A DNA stretch of 64,000 bases from Roseomonas mucosa (GTDB taxonomy: Bacteria; Pseudomonadota; Alphaproteobacteria; Acetobacterales; Acetobacteraceae), in contig CAMDWG010000005.1 in NCBI GenBank assembly GCA_945878375.1, positions 1-64,000 on the forward strand, written 5' to 3'. Of the stretch, positions 44,811 through 53,657 are shown one piece after another (position 1 is the first letter of the stretch; each line of letters starts with the position of its first letter). Position numbers and translations under genes: made by a program. Below the pieces are notes generated by a model. That model ran no database searches. It was given only the letters and a program-made list of their open reading frames with translations, and was not told the DNA's origin.

Positions 44811-46625
44811 CTAATCCCGCGCCTGCACGGTCACATAGGTGCCCGGCGCATCCGCCAGCGCCGGCAGCGCGCCCGCGCCGGGGATGCGGGCCGGGACCAT
44901 CGCCTTGTCCTGTGCGACGATCCAGCGCTGCCAATCCGGCCACCAGGACCCCGCCAGCTCCGTCGCGCCCTTGAACCAGGCGTCGGGGTCGGGCGGCAGC
45001 TCCTCATTCACCCAATGGCTGTATTTGCCGGCCTCGGGCGGGTTCACCACGCCTGCGATATGCCCCGACGCGGCCAGCACGAAGCGCACGGGGCCCGAGA
45101 AGATCTGCGTCGCGCGGTAGGTCGATTTCCACGGCGCGATGTGGTCCTCCCGCGTCGAGAGCATGTAGGTCGGCACCTTGATCTTCCGGAGGTCGAGCGC
45201 GACGCCGTCCAGCTCCACCGCGCCCGGCTTCACCAGGTCGTTCTGCTGGTACATCCGGCGCAGGTAGAAGCTGTGCATCCGCGCGGGCATGCGCGTGCTG
45301 TCGTCGTTCCAGTACAGAAGGTCGAAGGGGAAGGGCTCCTGGCCCATCAGGTAGTTCGAGACCACGAAGGACCAGATCAGGTCGTTGGCGCGCAGCATGT
45401 TGAAGGTGGTCGCCATCTCCGACCCCTCCAGGAAGCCGCGCTTGCTCATCTTCTCCTCGAGCGCGTGCAGCTGTTCCTCGTCGATGAAGACGCCGAGTTC
45501 GCCGGCCTCGGCGAAATCCAGCATCGTCGTCAGGAAGGTCGCCGATTTCACGCGCGTGTCCTTGCGCGTGGCCATATGCGCGAGCGTGCAGGACAGCAGC
45601 GTGCCGCCCAGGCAGTAGCCGATGACGTTGAAGGCGCGTTCGCCGGTCGCCTGTTCCATCGCGTCTAAGGCGGCATAGGGGCCTTCGCGCATGTAGTCGT
45701 CGAAGCCCTTCTCCGCGAGTTTCTCGTCGGGATTGACCCACGACACCACGAAGACGGTATGGCCCTGCTCGACCGCCCAACGGATGAAACTGTTCTTCGG
45801 CCGCAGGTCGAGGATGTAGAACTTGTTGATCCAGGGCGGGATGATCAGCAGGGGGCGCTTCAGCACCTTCTCCGTCGTCGGCTGGTACTGGATCAGCTCC
45901 ATCAGGTCGTTGCGGAAGACGACCTTGCCGGGCGTCACCGCGATGTTCTCGCCGACCTTGAACTTCGTCTCATCCGTCATGCGGATGCGAAGCTGGCCCT
46001 TCCCGCGTTCGAGGTCCGCCAGCAGGTTCGACAGGCCTTTCAGCAGATTCTCGCCGCCCGTCTCGGCGGTACGGCGGAGCACCTCGGGGTTGGTCAGCAG
46101 GAAGTTCGACGGGCTCATCGCATCGACGAATTGCCGCGTGTAGAAATCGACCTTCTGCGCGGTCTTGGGCTCCAGCCCTTCCGTGGTCTGGACCACGTTG
46201 GTGAAGAAGCGGGCCGAGAGCAGGTAGGATTGGCGGATGAAGTCGAAGACCTCGTTCTCGCGCCACGCATCGTCCTTGAAGCGGCGGTCGCCCTTCGGTT
46301 CCTCGATCACCGCTTGGGCCTTGTCGCCCATCATGCGTCGCGCGGTGTTCTGCCAAAGTGTCAGATAATCCTGCCAGAAGCCGATCTGCGCCTGCATCAG
46401 CCGCGCCGGATTGGCCATCAGCCGCGCCGTCATCTCGAGGAAGGCGGAGCCGAGGTTCAGCGGATCGGGGCCGGGCGGAGTGGTGCCGTCCTCGGCCTGG
46501 CGGCGGAGGAAGTCGGTCACCAGGCGCTGCCCGCGCTCCGCCACATCGGCCATGGTGCGGCTGACCACCGCGGGATCGGCAAGGCGGAAGCTGGTCTTGT
46601 CCTCGGTCGTCGGGTCCTGCGGCAT
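44811..46625 (-). CDS. phaC: Class I poly(3-hydroxyalkanoate) synthase
   Basis: PhaC polymerises hydroxyacyl-CoA into storage granules. The 604-residue length fits class I. The nucleophile is Cys338 in the lipase-like box GYCLGG. The Asp of the triad lies in MLSTREDHIAPW and the His in VLAASGHIAGVVNPP. The conserved PPWINKFYILDLRP segment is intact. phaA, phaB and phasin genes are not in the window. Start ATG 46625 follows TGAGGAAAG, the complement of the upstream region. Confidence 0.95.
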   Translation of the reverse strand: MPQDPTTEDKTSFRLADPAVVSRTMADVAERGQRLVTDFLRRQAEDGTTPPGPDPLNLGSAFLEMTARLMANPARLMQAQIGFWQDYLTLWQNTARRMMGDKAQAVIEEPKGDRRFKDDAWRENEVFDFIRQSYLLSARFFTNVVQTTEGLEPKTAQKVDFYTRQFVDAMSPSNFLLTNPEVLRRTAETGGENLLKGLSNLLADLERGKGQLRIRMTDETKFKVGENIAVTPGKVVFRNDLMELIQYQPTTEKVLKRPLLIIPPWINKFYILDLRPKNSFIRWAVEQGHTVFVVSWVNPDEKLAEKGFDDYMREGPYAALDAMEQATGERAFNVIGYCLGGTLLSCTLAHMATRKDTRVKSATFLTTMLDFAEAGELGVFIDEEQLHALEEKMSKRGFLEGSEMATTFNMLRANDLIWSFVVSNYLMGQEPFPFDLLYWNDDSTRMPARMHSFYLRRMYQQNDLVKPGAVELDGVALDLRKIKVPTYMLSTREDHIAPWKSTYRATQIFSGPVRFVLAASGHIAGVVNPPEAGKYSHWVNEELPPDPDAWFKGATELAGSWWPDWQRWIVAQDKAMVPARIPGAGALPALADAPGTYVTVQARD

Positions 46626-46831
46626 CCGGCTTTCCTCAACCCCTTCTGCCGGCGCGCGTCCCGGCGACGGGACGCTTCCGCGCGCCTCTGGTTCGGGCTA
46701 CAGCGGCTTGCGTTCACGACCGAATGCGAAACCGCTGCAGCTCAGTATTCAACGGGCGGAGCCGCGCGTCCGGGCCTTCACGCCGCCCCGCGATCCGCTT
46801 CCAACGCTGCCGCCCATCTGGATGGGAAGCA

Positions 46832-47440
46832 ATGCGCCCGCGCCACTTAGGCCATGGCAGGGATCGAGAGGCTAGGGGGTGCCGGACGGCGGATCAAGCA
46901 CGTCCGGCCCTGATGATCCTGGCCACCCTGGCGCTGGCGGGTTGCACCGATCGCTGGGCGGAACTCGACCCCCGCCCGGTGGTCGCCAACATCTTCGGCG
47001 CGCATCTGGAAGGGCGGGAGCCGCCGCCGGGCCTCGGCGGGGCCTATCCGCGCCTGTCCTCCGTCCCGCCACGGCCGGAGCCGCCCGACCCTGCCGCCCG
47101 GGCGCGCCTTTCCTCGGCGCTGGCGGATGATCGCGCGGCGTCCCGCGACGCGCTGATCCCCGCCGGACGTGGCGTGGCCGCCCCCGGCCCTGTTCCCCCG
47201 GCACCGCCGAGGCTGGCCGCCGTGCCGCCCATCCGGCTCGACCCCGTGCCGGCCCGGCCCGAGCCCGCCGCCATGCCGGTGCCCGCGCCGGCCCCGGCCG
47301 CCCCTCTGCCGGCTGCGCCTGCCCCCTCCGCTGTGCCCGAAGCTGCCCCGGCGGCGCTCGCCCCGCCGCCCCCGCCGCCACGCGACCTGCTCGCCCCCCC
47401 GCCCCCGCCGCGGGAATTGCTTGCGCCTCGCCGCGACTGA
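46832..47440 (+). CDS. Proline/alanine-rich lipoprotein of unknown function
   Basis: The frame holds a hydrophobic stretch ending in a lipobox (ILATLALAGC) and then ~160 residues rich in Pro, Ala and Arg, with clusters of up to six prolines. Two start choices exist: ATG 46832, which gives a positively charged N-region, and ATG 46913, which leaves only ten residues before the cysteine. The first is used here without certainty. Such tails usually span the periplasm or bind other proteins. The gene is 44 bases upstream of the alaC-like gene. Confidence 0.5.
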   Translation: MRPRHLGHGRDREARGCRTADQARPALMILATLALAGCTDRWAELDPRPVVANIFGAHLEGREPPPGLGGAYPRLSSVPPRPEPPDPAARARLSSALADDRAASRDALIPAGRGVAAPGPVPPAPPRLAAVPPIRLDPVPARPEPAAMPVPAPAPAAPLPAAPAPSAVPEAAPAALAPPPPPPRDLLAPPPPPRELLAPRRD

Positions 47441-47484
47441 ACCACTTGGCTATAGCTGCCACCGAATCAGACGGACCCAGGACG

Positions 47485-48705
47485 ATGACTGAGGAGTTCC
47501 ACCGTATCCGGCGCCTGCCGCCCTACGTCTTCGCCGAGGTGAACGGCGCCAAGGCCAAGGCCCGTGGCGTGGGCGAGGACATCGTGGATCTCGGCATGGG
47601 CAACCCCGACAGCCCGACGCCGCCGCATATCGTCGCCAAGCTGGTGGAAGCGGTGCAGGACCCGCGCACCCATCGCTATTCGATGTCGAAGGGCATTCCC
47701 GGCCTGCGGAAGGCGCTGGCCGGCTACTATGCCCGCCGCTTTGGCGTGAAGCTGGACCCGGAGAGCGAGGTGGTGGCCACCCTCGGCTCCAAGGAAGGGC
47801 TGGCCAATCTGGCGCAGGCGATCTCCTCGCCGGGCGACACCATCCTGGTGCCGAACCCGTCCTATCCGATCCACCAATTCGGCTTCATCATCGCCGGCGC
47901 CTCCGCCCGTTCCATCCCCTACACGCCCGATGATGCGATGCTGGAGGCGATCGATCGCGCCGTGCGGCATTCGGTGCCGAAGCCGACAGCGCTGATCGTC
48001 AACTTCCCATCCAACCCGACCGCCCTGCTCGCCAGCCGGGAATTCTACAAGGACCTCGTTGCGCTGGCCCGCAAGCACGAACTCTTCATCCTGTCCGACC
48101 TTGCCTATGCCGAGCTCTATTTCGATGAGGCGAACCCGCCGCCGAGCGTGCTGGAGATCCCCGGCGCCAAGGATGTGACGGTCGAGTTCACCTCGATGTC
48201 CAAGACCTACAACATGGCCGGCTGGCGGATGGGCTTCGCGGCGGGCAATGCGCGGCTGATCTCGGCGCTGGCGCGGGTGAAGTCCTACCTCGATTACGGC
48301 GCTTTCGCGCCGATCCAGATCGCGGCCGTCGCGGCGCTGAACGGGCCGCAGGACTGCGTCGCCGCGATGCGCGCCGAATACCGCGAACGCCGCGATGTGC
48401 TGGTGAAGGGGCTGCATGCGGCGGGCTGGAACGTGCCGAGCCCCGATGGCTCGATGTTCATCTGGGCGCCGATCCCGGACCGCTTCCGCCATCTCGGCTC
48501 CGTCGGCTTCTCGAAGCTGCTGCTGGAGAAGGCGAAGGTCGCGGTGGCGCCGGGCCTGGGCTTCGGCGAGCATGGCGACGACCATGTCCGCATCGCGCTG
48601 GTCGAGAACAACCACCGCATCCGCCAGGCGCTGCGCGGCATCAAGACCTTCCTTGCGGCCGACAATGCCGGCCCGGTGGATGGCGTGGATGTGGACGCGG
48701 CGTGA
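47485..48705 (+). CDS. Class I aminotransferase, alanine aminotransferase (AlaC)-like
   Basis: A 406-residue PLP enzyme of the AlaC/LL-diaminopimelate-aminotransferase group. It shows DLGMGNPDSPTPPHIV, VNFPSNPTALLAS, SDLAYAELYFD, the Schiff-base lysine in SMSKTYNMAGWRMGF, and VRIALVENNHRIRQA at the end. AlaC makes alanine from pyruvate and glutamate; the alternative is a step in methionine or diaminopimelate metabolism. It lies upstream of hom, an arrangement seen in several alphaproteobacteria. ATG 47485. Confidence 0.9.
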   Translation: MTEEFHRIRRLPPYVFAEVNGAKAKARGVGEDIVDLGMGNPDSPTPPHIVAKLVEAVQDPRTHRYSMSKGIPGLRKALAGYYARRFGVKLDPESEVVATLGSKEGLANLAQAISSPGDTILVPNPSYPIHQFGFIIAGASARSIPYTPDDAMLEAIDRAVRHSVPKPTALIVNFPSNPTALLASREFYKDLVALARKHELFILSDLAYAELYFDEANPPPSVLEIPGAKDVTVEFTSMSKTYNMAGWRMGFAAGNARLISALARVKSYLDYGAFAPIQIAAVAALNGPQDCVAAMRAEYRERRDVLVKGLHAAGWNVPSPDGSMFIWAPIPDRFRHLGSVGFSKLLLEKAKVAVAPGLGFGEHGDDHVRIALVENNHRIRQALRGIKTFLAADNAGPVDGVDVDAA

Positions 48706-48724
48706 GCGCCCGGCCCGCATGACA

Positions 48725-48837
48725 CTCTCTCTCCCCCTCAGGGGGGAGAGGGCCGGGGTGAGGGGGGCATGCCGATCACGGCGCCCCCGCATCCCACCCT
48801 CACCCCAACCCTCTCCCGCCCGGGCGGGAGAGGGAGC
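48725..48837. repeat. GC palindromes related to the 34-kb repeat
   Basis: The spacer between the aminotransferase and hom holds an inverted pair (GGGAGAGGGCCGGGGTGAGG near 48734 and its near complement CCTCACCCCAACCCTCTCCC near 48798), and a 26-bp perfect palindrome at 48809-48834 (CCCTCTCCCGCCC and GGGCGGGAGAGGG). It shares the CCCCAACCCT...GGGAGAGGGAG core with 34345-34762. Confidence 0.75.
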
Positions 48838-48872
48838 TTCCCGTCCAGCCTCCGATCGGACCGCGTGACATC

Positions 48873-50168
48873 ATGACCAAGCCCCTTGCCATCGGCGTTG
48901 CCGGCCTCGGAACCGTGGGGGCCGGCGTGCTGGCCCTGCTGCGCGACAATGCGGCGACGGTCGCCGCGCGCGCCGGCCGGCCCATCGCCGTCACCGCCGT
49001 CTCCTCTCGCGACCGGACCAAGGATCGGGGCGTCTCGCTGGCCGGGCTGCGCTGGTACGAGGACCCCGTCGCGCTCGCCCATGACCCGAATGTGGACATC
49101 GTGGTCGAGACCATCGGCGGCACGCAGGGCCCGCCCGCCGACCTGGTGCGCGCCGCACTTGCGGCCGGCAAGCCGGTGGTCACCGCCAACAAGGCGCTGC
49201 TGGCCACCCATGGCGCGGAACTCAGCCGCCTCGCCGAAAGCCGCGGCGTGCCGCTGATGTATGAGGCCGCGGTGGCCGGTGGCATCCCCGCCATCAAGGC
49301 GATCCGCGAAGGACTGGCGGCGAACGACATCTCCCGCGTGCTCGGCATCCTCAACGGCACCTGCAACTACATCCTGACGACGATGCGCGAGCGTGGGCGC
49401 GAATTCGCGGAAGCCCTGGCCGAGGCCCAGAAGCTCGGCTACGCGGAAGCCGACCCGTCCTTCGACGTGGACGGCATCGATGCGGCGCATAAACTGGCGA
49501 TCCTGGCCGCGCTCGCCTTCGGCCGCCCGGTCGATTTCGGCGCGGTGCATGTGGAGGGCATCCGCAGCGTCAGCGCGCTCGATATCGTGCTGGCCGGGGA
49601 ACTCGGCTACCGCATCAAGCTGCTCGGCATCGCGCGCCGGACGGAAGCGGGGATCGAGACGCGGGTACATCCCTGCATGGTCCCCGTCGCGCATCCGATC
49701 GCGCGGGTGGATGGGGTGTTCAACGCGGTGGTGGCGGAAGGCGATTTCGTCGGCCGCGTGGTGCTGGAAGGGCGCGGCGCCGGCGCCGGCCCGACCGCCA
49801 GCGCCATCGCCGCGGACCTGATCGACATCGCGCGCGGCCGCCACACCCCGGTCTGGGGCGTGACCGATTCCGCGCTGTCCGCCCTGCCCGCCATCCCGAT
49901 GGAAAAGCGCGTCGGCGCCTATTACCTGCGCCTGATGGTGCTGGACCGGCCGGGCGTGATCGCGGATGTGACCGCCGCGCTGCGCGACCACCAGATCAGC
50001 CTGGAATCCATGCTCCAGCGCGGCCGCTCCCCCGGAGAGGCGGTGCCGGTGGTGGTGACCACGCATGATTGCGAGGAAGCCCAGATGCGCGCCGCCCTGG
50101 CCCGGATCGAGGCGCTGGGCACGGTGGTCGAGAAGCCGGCGCTGATCCGCATCGAGAACCTCGCCTGA
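48873..50168 (+). CDS. hom: Homoserine dehydrogenase
   Basis: Hom reduces aspartate semialdehyde to homoserine for threonine, methionine and isoleucine synthesis. The 431-residue form has the NAD(P)-binding start IGVAGLGTVGAGVLALL, VTANKALLATHG, the catalytic-site segment GILNGTCNYILTTM and the DPSFDVDGIDAAHKLAIL loop. A C-terminal ACT domain (about residues 350-425, YYLRLMVLDRPGVIADVTAAL) is expected to give threonine feedback control. The spacer upstream is a palindromic repeat, and the ATG follows GCGTGACATC. Confidence 0.97.
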   Translation: MTKPLAIGVAGLGTVGAGVLALLRDNAATVAARAGRPIAVTAVSSRDRTKDRGVSLAGLRWYEDPVALAHDPNVDIVVETIGGTQGPPADLVRAALAAGKPVVTANKALLATHGAELSRLAESRGVPLMYEAAVAGGIPAIKAIREGLAANDISRVLGILNGTCNYILTTMRERGREFAEALAEAQKLGYAEADPSFDVDGIDAAHKLAILAALAFGRPVDFGAVHVEGIRSVSALDIVLAGELGYRIKLLGIARRTEAGIETRVHPCMVPVAHPIARVDGVFNAVVAEGDFVGRVVLEGRGAGAGPTASAIAADLIDIARGRHTPVWGVTDSALSALPAIPMEKRVGAYYLRLMVLDRPGVIADVTAALRDHQISLESMLQRGRSPGEAVPVVVTTHDCEEAQMRAALARIEALGTVVEKPALIRIENLA

Positions 50169-50177
50169 TCCCCTCAC

Positions 50178-50192
50178 TGGCCCGGGGGGCCA
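50178..50192 (+). terminator. Short hairpin after hom
   Basis: TGGCCC-GGG-GGGCCA, a 6-bp stem ten bases past the hom stop. It is small and without a T-run, so it is weak. Confidence 0.3.
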
Positions 50193-50220
50193 CGCCCGCG
50201 AAAAAGATTTGCGGGGTGCG

Positions 50221-50247
50221 GGAATAGGATCACCCTGTCGCGCGTCT
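50221..50247 (+). promoter_or_regulatory. ECF-type promoter (GGAATA-N16-CGTCT)
   Basis: GGAATA (50221-50226) and CGTCT (50243-50247), separated by 16 bases, lie 60 bases before the sigma-factor start. This is the two-box pattern of many alphaproteobacterial ECF promoters and fits autoregulation of the cluster. Confidence 0.55.
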
Positions 50248-50306
50248 GATGGGCGGAAACGGAACGGGAGGCGTCAGGGCTTCGGGATGCGGGTTACGGT
50301 GGCGGC

Positions 50307-50825
50307 ATGATGGGCGATGGGGACAGGCGCATGGAAGCGCTGGTGCCTGCCCTGCGCCGCTTTGCCTGGTCGCTGACCCGTGGCGCGGATGCCGCAGACG
50401 ATCTGGTGCAGGATTGCCTGGAACATGCGCTCGGCGCGTGGCACCGGCGGCGCCTGGACGGCAATCTGCGCGCCTGGCTGTTCACGATCCTCTACAATCT
50501 GCACATCTCGGACCGGCGCCGGCTGGCCCGCCGGGCGCGGCTGCTGGCGGATCCCGCCCTGGCCGAGGAGCCCGCGATGGAAGGCGGCCAGGATGCCGCG
50601 CTTCATTGCGCCGAGGTGCTGGCGCATCTCGATACCCTGCCGGAGGATCAGCGCGCCGTCCTGCTGTTGATCGGCGTCGAGGGCCTGTCCAATGACGAAG
50701 CGGCGCAGGTGCTCGGCGTGCCGGTGGGCACGGTGATGTCGCGCCTGTCGCGGGGCCGGGAGAGGCTGCGGCGCCTGGCCGAAGGGCGCCCCGCGCCCGT
50801 CACGGCACTCCGGCGGGTGATCTGA
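50307..50825 (+). CDS. ECF-family RNA polymerase sigma factor
   Basis: A 172-residue sigma factor with region 2 (LRRFAWSLTRGADAADDLVQDCLEHAL and NLRAWLFTILYNLHI) and region 4 (LPEDQRAVLLLIGVEGLSNDEAAQVLGVPVGTVMSRLSRGRERLR). Regions 1.1 and 3 are absent, as in all ECF factors. It is followed three bases later by a putative anti-sigma gene. It probably controls the sulfite-oxidase-family genes downstream and its own promoter. Confidence 0.93.
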   Translation: MMGDGDRRMEALVPALRRFAWSLTRGADAADDLVQDCLEHALGAWHRRRLDGNLRAWLFTILYNLHISDRRRLARRARLLADPALAEEPAMEGGQDAALHCAEVLAHLDTLPEDQRAVLLLIGVEGLSNDEAAQVLGVPVGTVMSRLSRGRERLRRLAEGRPAPVTALRRVI

Positions 50826-50828
50826 ACC

Positions 50829-51656
50829 ATGACGAGAATGCCCGAGGCCCCGATCGGGGAGGACGATCTGCACGCCTTCATCGATGGCGTGCTCGATCCG
50901 TCGCGGATGGCGGCGGTCCAGGCCTTCCTGGCGGCGCGGCCCGATGAGGCGGCGCGGCTGCGCGCCATCGCGGCGCAGCGGGACGCACTCCGCGCGGCGC
51001 TGGCCTTCAAGGAAGCGGAGCCGATCCCGGCGCGGCTGCGGATCGGCCATCTGCGCGCCGCGCGGCGGCGGGCCGCCTGGGCGCGGGCGCGCGTGGCGGT
51101 CGCCGCGATGGTCCTTCTTGCGGTCGGCGCGGGGCTCGGCTGGGGCATCCGTGGCACCTTCGATCCGCAACTGGCGGCCATCGAGCGGACCCAGCCCCCA
51201 GTGCCGGATGCGGCGTCGCCGCCGTTCAAGCGGGTCGAGGCTTCAACGCGGATGGCCGATATCGGCGCCTGGCTGCGGCGGGAGACGGGGCAGTTCGTGC
51301 CGCTGCCCGACCTGACGGGCTTCGGCTTCGCGCTGGATGGCGCCCTGGTTCAGCCTGGGCCGGATGGCGCGGCAGCGGTGCTGCGCTTCGTGGATGCCGA
51401 CGGCATCGTGCTCTCGGTCTCACGGCGGCCCTCCCCGGACCCGGTCTCGCGGCGGATGCGCTGCACGGATGAGCCGGGCGGGATCGTGACCTATAGCTGG
51501 TCGGATGGCCGCCACCTGCACCTGGTCACCGCGCAGCTGCCGCGTGAGCGGCTGCGCCCCATCGCGCTCGAGGTCGAGCGCGCGATGGAGGCGCCCCCCG
51601 AGATCGGCGTGATGGCCGGGCTGGGGCGGCGCCCCTGCGAGACGGCGCTGGGCTGA
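50829..51656 (+). CDS. Membrane-bound anti-sigma factor
   Basis: A 275-residue protein. The N-terminus IGEDDLHAFIDGVLDPSRMA is the helical sigma-binding start typical of RskA/RsiW-like proteins without a zinc finger. One membrane helix follows (about residues 88-108, VAVAAMVLLAVGAGLGWGI), then a ~165-residue periplasmic part with no recognised domain. It is in the standard place directly after the sigma gene. It should hold the sigma factor until a cell-envelope signal releases it; the signal is unknown. Confidence 0.87.
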   Translation: MTRMPEAPIGEDDLHAFIDGVLDPSRMAAVQAFLAARPDEAARLRAIAAQRDALRAALAFKEAEPIPARLRIGHLRAARRRAAWARARVAVAAMVLLAVGAGLGWGIRGTFDPQLAAIERTQPPVPDAASPPFKRVEASTRMADIGAWLRRETGQFVPLPDLTGFGFALDGALVQPGPDGAAAVLRFVDADGIVLSVSRRPSPDPVSRRMRCTDEPGGIVTYSWSDGRHLHLVTAQLPRERLRPIALEVERAMEAPPEIGVMAGLGRRPCETALG

Positions 51657-51704
51657 CCCACCGCCCCGCGTGACAACGACAACCAACCCAGGAGGAAGCA
51701 AGAC

Positions 51705-53036
51705 ATGACACTTCGGTTCGGGAAGACAGAGCGTTCGGTCCAGGAACTCTATCGCGACGACCCCGAGCGCGGCGATGCGATCGCCTTCGGGCGGCGCGGC
51801 GCGCTGAAGGGCACGGCGCTGGCGGCCATGGGCGCCGCGGTCGGCGGGGCCATTCCCTTCGCCGGCAACATGTCCTCCGGCACGCTGCCGGCGCTGTTCG
51901 CCCGCCCGGCCGCGGCCCAGGGCGCCGGCCAGCAGCCCGTGCTGCGGATGGATGGCAAGGGCCAGCTGATCCTGCTGCAGGAACGCCCGCTGGTCGCGGA
52001 GACGCCCGAGCACCTGCTGGACGAGGCGGTGACCAGCTACGCCAACCACTTCATCCGCAACAACGGCCAGATCCCCGAGGTCGGGACCGGCGACCCCCGC
52101 GCCTGGCGCCTGACCATCGATGGCGAGGTGAACACCCCGCTGACTCTGACGGTGGGTGAGCTGGAAAGCCGCTTCCCCGTCGTCACACGCCAGCTGCAGA
52201 TGGAATGCGGCGGCAATGGCCGGGCCTCCTTCGCCCCGCAGACGCGCGGCAACCAATGGGGCAATGGCGCGATCAGCAACGCGGAATGGACCGGCGTGCG
52301 GCTGCGCGACGTGCTGCAGGCGGCGGGCGTGAAGCCGTCGGCCATCTTCACCGGGCATTTCGGCGCCGACCCGCATCTGTCGGGCGCGGCCGACCGCGCC
52401 GCGATCAGCCGCGGCATGCGCCTGGCGAAGGCGATGGATGAGGACACGCTGATCGTCTTCCGCATGAACGGCCAGCCGATCCCGCATATCCATGGCGCCC
52501 CGCTGCGCCTGCTGGTGCCGGGCTGGCCGGGCAGCCTGAGCCAGAAGTGGCTGAACCGCGTCACGCTGCGCGACCGCATCCATGACGGCTCCGGCATGGG
52601 CGGCACCTCCTACCGCCTTCCGCAGCGGCCGATCGTGCCCGGCAGCAACAACAACGGCGCTGACTTCACGGATATGGAGAGCATGCCGGTGCGCTCCATC
52701 CTGTCGTCGCACGCGCATGGCTCGCGCCTTGCGGCCGGGACCCGCGCGCTCGACCTGCGCGGCGCGGCCTGGGCGGGCGACCATACGGTGCGCGCGGTCC
52801 ATGTCAGCGTCGATTTCGGCGCGACCTGGACCGAGATGCAGGTGGCGGCCGCCGCAAACCGCCATGCGTGGCAGCGCTGGACCGGCCGCGTGGCCCTGCC
52901 TTCGGACGGCTATTACGAGGTGTGGTATCGCGCCACCGACAGCCAGGGCCGCATGCAGCCGCACGCGCCGGCCAACTGGAACCCGCAGGGCTACGGGGCC
53001 AACCCGATCAGCCGGGCGGCGGTCCTGGTCGGCTGA
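51705..53036 (+). CDS. Sulfite-oxidase-family molybdoenzyme (SorA/SoxC-like), Tat-exported
   Basis: A 443-residue protein with a Tat signal (Arg30-Arg31 in GRRGALKGTALAAMGAA). The molybdenum-ligating cysteine is Cys168 in LQMECGGNGR, followed by the conserved HIHGAPLRLLVPGWPG stretch and a C-terminal dimerisation (Mo-co) domain. It should oxidise sulfite in the periplasm and pass electrons to the cytochrome encoded next. A methionine-sulfoxide or other oxo-transfer role is less likely because of the cytochrome partner. AGGAGGAAG precedes the ATG. Confidence 0.9.
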   Translation: MTLRFGKTERSVQELYRDDPERGDAIAFGRRGALKGTALAAMGAAVGGAIPFAGNMSSGTLPALFARPAAAQGAGQQPVLRMDGKGQLILLQERPLVAETPEHLLDEAVTSYANHFIRNNGQIPEVGTGDPRAWRLTIDGEVNTPLTLTVGELESRFPVVTRQLQMECGGNGRASFAPQTRGNQWGNGAISNAEWTGVRLRDVLQAAGVKPSAIFTGHFGADPHLSGAADRAAISRGMRLAKAMDEDTLIVFRMNGQPIPHIHGAPLRLLVPGWPGSLSQKWLNRVTLRDRIHDGSGMGGTSYRLPQRPIVPGSNNNGADFTDMESMPVRSILSSHAHGSRLAAGTRALDLRGAAWAGDHTVRAVHVSVDFGATWTEMQVAAAANRHAWQRWTGRVALPSDGYYEVWYRATDSQGRMQPHAPANWNPQGYGANPISRAAVLVG

Positions 53037-53047
53037 GGGCGACCGGC

Positions 53048-53521
53048 GTGCTCACGATGGAACGTCTGATCGCCGTCTGCATGGTGGGGGCGATCCTGCT
53101 GGTGCTCGTGGACGGCAGCGGCCCGCATGTTGCGGCGCCGCGGCCTGCGCCGCCGCCGACCCCGGCGGCGCTCGCCTTCCAGCAGGCGCAGGCCGAGGCC
53201 GCGTCCCGCGCGGAGGCGGTGCGGCGGCAGGTGGAAGCCGCCCAGGCTGTCACCCAGCCGACGGAGGAGGAGACGATCCTGCCCGATGGCCATGGCCGCG
53301 CCGAGACCTTCGGCTATTGCGTGGCCTGCCACAGCACGGCGATCATCCGCCGCAGCGCCTTCTCCCGCGACCAATGGGATGGGCTGATGGATTGGATGAC
53401 CGAAAAGCACAACATGACCCGGCTGGAGGGCGAGTTGCGCGAGACGATCGTGAACTACCTCACGCAGCATTTCGGCGCCGCGCAGGCGCCGGCCCGTGGG
53501 CGCAACCCGTTCCTGAACTGA
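53048..53521 (+). CDS. Periplasmic c-type cytochrome (SorB/SoxD-like)
   Basis: A 157-residue protein with an N-terminal membrane helix or uncleaved signal (LIAVCMVGAILLVLV). A Pro/Ala/Gln-rich linker follows, then one haem-binding motif Cys91-Val-Ala-Cys94-His95. The likely axial Met is in KHNMTRLEGEL. It is the probable electron acceptor of the molybdoenzyme. GTG 53048 is preferred (GAGGG eight bases before); ATG 53057 is possible. The stop is followed by a terminator. Confidence 0.88.
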   Translation: MLTMERLIAVCMVGAILLVLVDGSGPHVAAPRPAPPPTPAALAFQQAQAEAASRAEAVRRQVEAAQAVTQPTEEETILPDGHGRAETFGYCVACHSTAIIRRSAFSRDQWDGLMDWMTEKHNMTRLEGELRETIVNYLTQHFGAAQAPARGRNPFLN

Positions 53522-53561
53522 TCGCGCCCGCCTCTGCGTCCTGTTGTCCAGGTGCAGGAAA

Positions 53562-53590
53562 TCCGTCCGGGCCGGTTAAGCCCGGGCGGA
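53562..53590 (+). terminator. Terminator of the ECF/sulfite-dehydrogenase cluster
   Basis: Eleven-base arms TCCGTCCGGGC and GCCCGGGCGGA (one G-T pair) with a 7-base loop, 40 bases past the cytochrome stop. There is no T-run, but the stem is strong. Confidence 0.6.
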
Positions 53591-53657
53591 ACCTGTTGTA
53601 GCCTCGGCGCCGGGCAGCGTCCTTTCGCGCTGCCCGCGACGCCAGGACCGCACCGCA

